DNA from: Pseudomonadota bacterium
GTDB taxonomy: Bacteria; Myxococcota; Polyangia; Polyangiales; Polyangiaceae
DNA: 6,654 bases
Reading direction: 5' to 3'
Assembly: GCA_023419055.1 (NCBI GenBank)
Contig: JAEZYO010000296.1
Location: 1-6,654, forward strand
The stretch's first letter is position 1; every line of letters starts with the position of its first letter. Made by a program: the position numbers and the translations under genes. The notes under the pieces were generated by a model that had not been told where the DNA came from, ran no database searches, and was given only the letters and a program-made list of their open reading frames with translations. This document shows positions 5,708 to 6,654 of the stretch, in pieces.

Positions 5708-6589
5708 TCACGCTCGACGGGTGAGCTCGAGCGCGTAGACCAGAAAGCGCCTCTCGTTCCCGTTCAACCAGAGCCAGGCAGCGAGCGGCGGAGACAGCGT
5801 CGCGTAGCGTGCGAGGAACGGATCGTCGCGCGCGGTCAGGGCCAAAAGCTCGGGATTTACGGCATAAATCAGGTTTCCGGTGCGAGAAAGCTCGGGCAAT
5901 AGCCCGAGCTTGTCGCCTTCCGGCTCGAGCTCCGCGAGCGGGTAGGTCTGGTCCGAGACGAGATCCGAGACCAGGAGAGCGCGACCTGCCGGAGCCGCCA
6001 GACGAACGAGCGTCCGGAGGTGCGCGAGGTTGAGAAACTGGCGCGCCGCCTCGAAGAGGCGGTGACGATCCGTCAAAGTTTCGACGACGGCGAGCTGCAT
6101 TTGAGTGAGGAGGCACGTCGAGGCCACCACGTCGAACGGCCCCGGCAGCGTCCCTGCAACGCCGCGTGCGACGGCGTCCGGAAACGCCATCAGCTCGTCG
6201 GGAGTGACCTCGAAGCGCTTCCAGGCCTCGAGCCGCCCCAGCATGCCGGAGAGGTCTACGGGCGCGTGCAGCCGCAGGCGTTCGCGAACTCCCGGCTCCT
6301 GGCGCTCGCTAGCGGCGTGGAGCGCGTCGCGATCGAGATCGACCAGATGGATCTCGCCGTACACTCGAGCGAGCTCAGGAAAGTCGAGGTCGTGGCCGTT
6401 CCCGGCTCCGAGTACGCAAAGCCGGCCCACGCCGGATGAGGGAGCGCGTTCGACGAGGAGGCGGGTCAACGCGCGTCGATGACTCGCGAACGCTTCTGCA
6501 TGCGACAGGGCGCTTCGATTCGAAGCACGCGAGAGCTCGATCTGTCGCTCGACCAAGGAGCCCTTTCGAGAATTTTCCGGTGCTGACAA
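5708..6589 (-). CDS. Uncharacterised class I SAM-dependent methyltransferase-like protein
   Basis: The 293-residue product has a Rossmann-type methyltransferase core. Motif I is LCVLGAGNGHDLD (57-69), a glycine-rich SAM loop. It is followed by strand 2 ending in VDLD (83-86), whose acidic residues would hold the ribose of SAM. FDVVASTCLLTQM (152-164) fits strand 4 and GRALLVSD (202-209) strand 5. The protein ends with ERRFLVYALEL, a final strand. An N-terminal helix containing ERQIELSRASNR precedes the core. I do not recognise the substrate or a named subfamily. The start is TTG at 6589, since an in-frame stop lies at 6617-6619 and no ATG or GTG comes between. TTG at codon 12, with GAAAGG ahead of it, is an equally credible start. 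The gene is convergent with the cyclotransferase gene and stands alone here. Confidence 0.8.
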   Translation of the reverse strand: MSAPENSRKGSLVERQIELSRASNRSALSHAEAFASHRRALTRLLVERAPSSGVGRLCVLGAGNGHDLDFPELARVYGEIHLVDLDRDALHAASERQEPGVRERLRLHAPVDLSGMLGRLEAWKRFEVTPDELMAFPDAVARGVAGTLPGPFDVVASTCLLTQMQLAVVETLTDRHRLFEAARQFLNLAHLRTLVRLAAPAGRALLVSDLVSDQTYPLAELEPEGDKLGLLPELSRTGNLIYAVNPELLALTARDDPFLARYATLSPPLAAWLWLNGNERRFLVYALELTRRA

Positions 6590-6654
6590 CTTGGCTTTCC
6601 GAGGGGCGGACCAGGCCTAGGAGTAGAGTCGCTCGATCGAGCCTCGAGTGTTCA
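6590..6654. other. Upstream region of the methyltransferase-like gene
   Basis: These 65 bases hold no gene. A perfect 12-bp palindrome, GCTCGATCGAGC (6631-6642), followed by CTCGAG (6643-6648), lies about 42 bp upstream of the TTG start and could be a regulator site. Short CG/GATC-rich palindromes are common by chance in this base composition. No convincing promoter was found before the window ends. Confidence 0.25.

Overview
The window is GC-rich chromosomal DNA with dense, mostly minus-strand coding and strongly G/C-biased third codon positions. It includes a lipoprotein that combines a Gly/Ser linker, one CXXCH motif and TolB-like propeller repeats. Together these suggest a large-genome Gram-negative bacterium, most likely a myxobacterium (Myxococcota, Polyangia-like). 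The assignment is from style only; no rRNA or other marker gene is present.

Layout, left to right. (1) Positions 1-1384, minus strand: the N-terminal 461 residues of a large lipoprotein that runs off the left edge. It has an Ig-like domain, a second beta-sandwich, a heme-c-type CXXCH motif and the start of a beta-propeller. (2) Positions 1479-4911, minus strand: a compact four-gene operon, transcribed from right to left. It encodes a TetR/AcrR repressor, an FtsX/MacB/DevC-type ABC permease, a LolD/DevA/MacB-type ABC ATPase and a HlyD/MacA/DevB-type membrane fusion protein. Junctions are a 1-base overlap, 10 bp and 13 bp, with clear Shine-Dalgarno sequences inside. (3) Positions 4912-5065: a divergent intergenic region. 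Next to the repressor start it holds three tandem 18-bp repeats, each beginning with a near-palindromic AACRRCGTT 9-mer, and these coincide with the best promoter match. (4) Positions 5066-5497, plus strand: a small gamma-glutamylcyclotransferase/AIG2-family protein. (5) Positions 5498-5707: a convergent gap holding a GC-rich hairpin and a truncated, frameshifted remnant of a gene for a carbohydrate-binding-like beta-sandwich domain. (6) Positions 5708-6589, minus strand: an uncharacterised class I SAM-methyltransferase-like protein with a TTG start. (7) Positions 6590-6654: its upstream region, with no confident promoter.

How the genes fit together. The repressor, permease, ATPase and fusion protein form a regulated tripartite exporter of the MacAB/DevBCA type. 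The 18-bp array is the natural candidate operator for autoregulation. No TolC-like outer-membrane gene is present, so the pump presumably borrows one encoded elsewhere. The downstream lipoprotein has its own promoter candidate and may be independent. The strongest observations beyond gene calling are the 18-bp tandem array, the decayed gene remnant, and the single CXXCH placed at the entrance of a propeller in the lipoprotein. No CRISPR array, tRNA, rRNA, insertion sequence or intact phage gene was seen.
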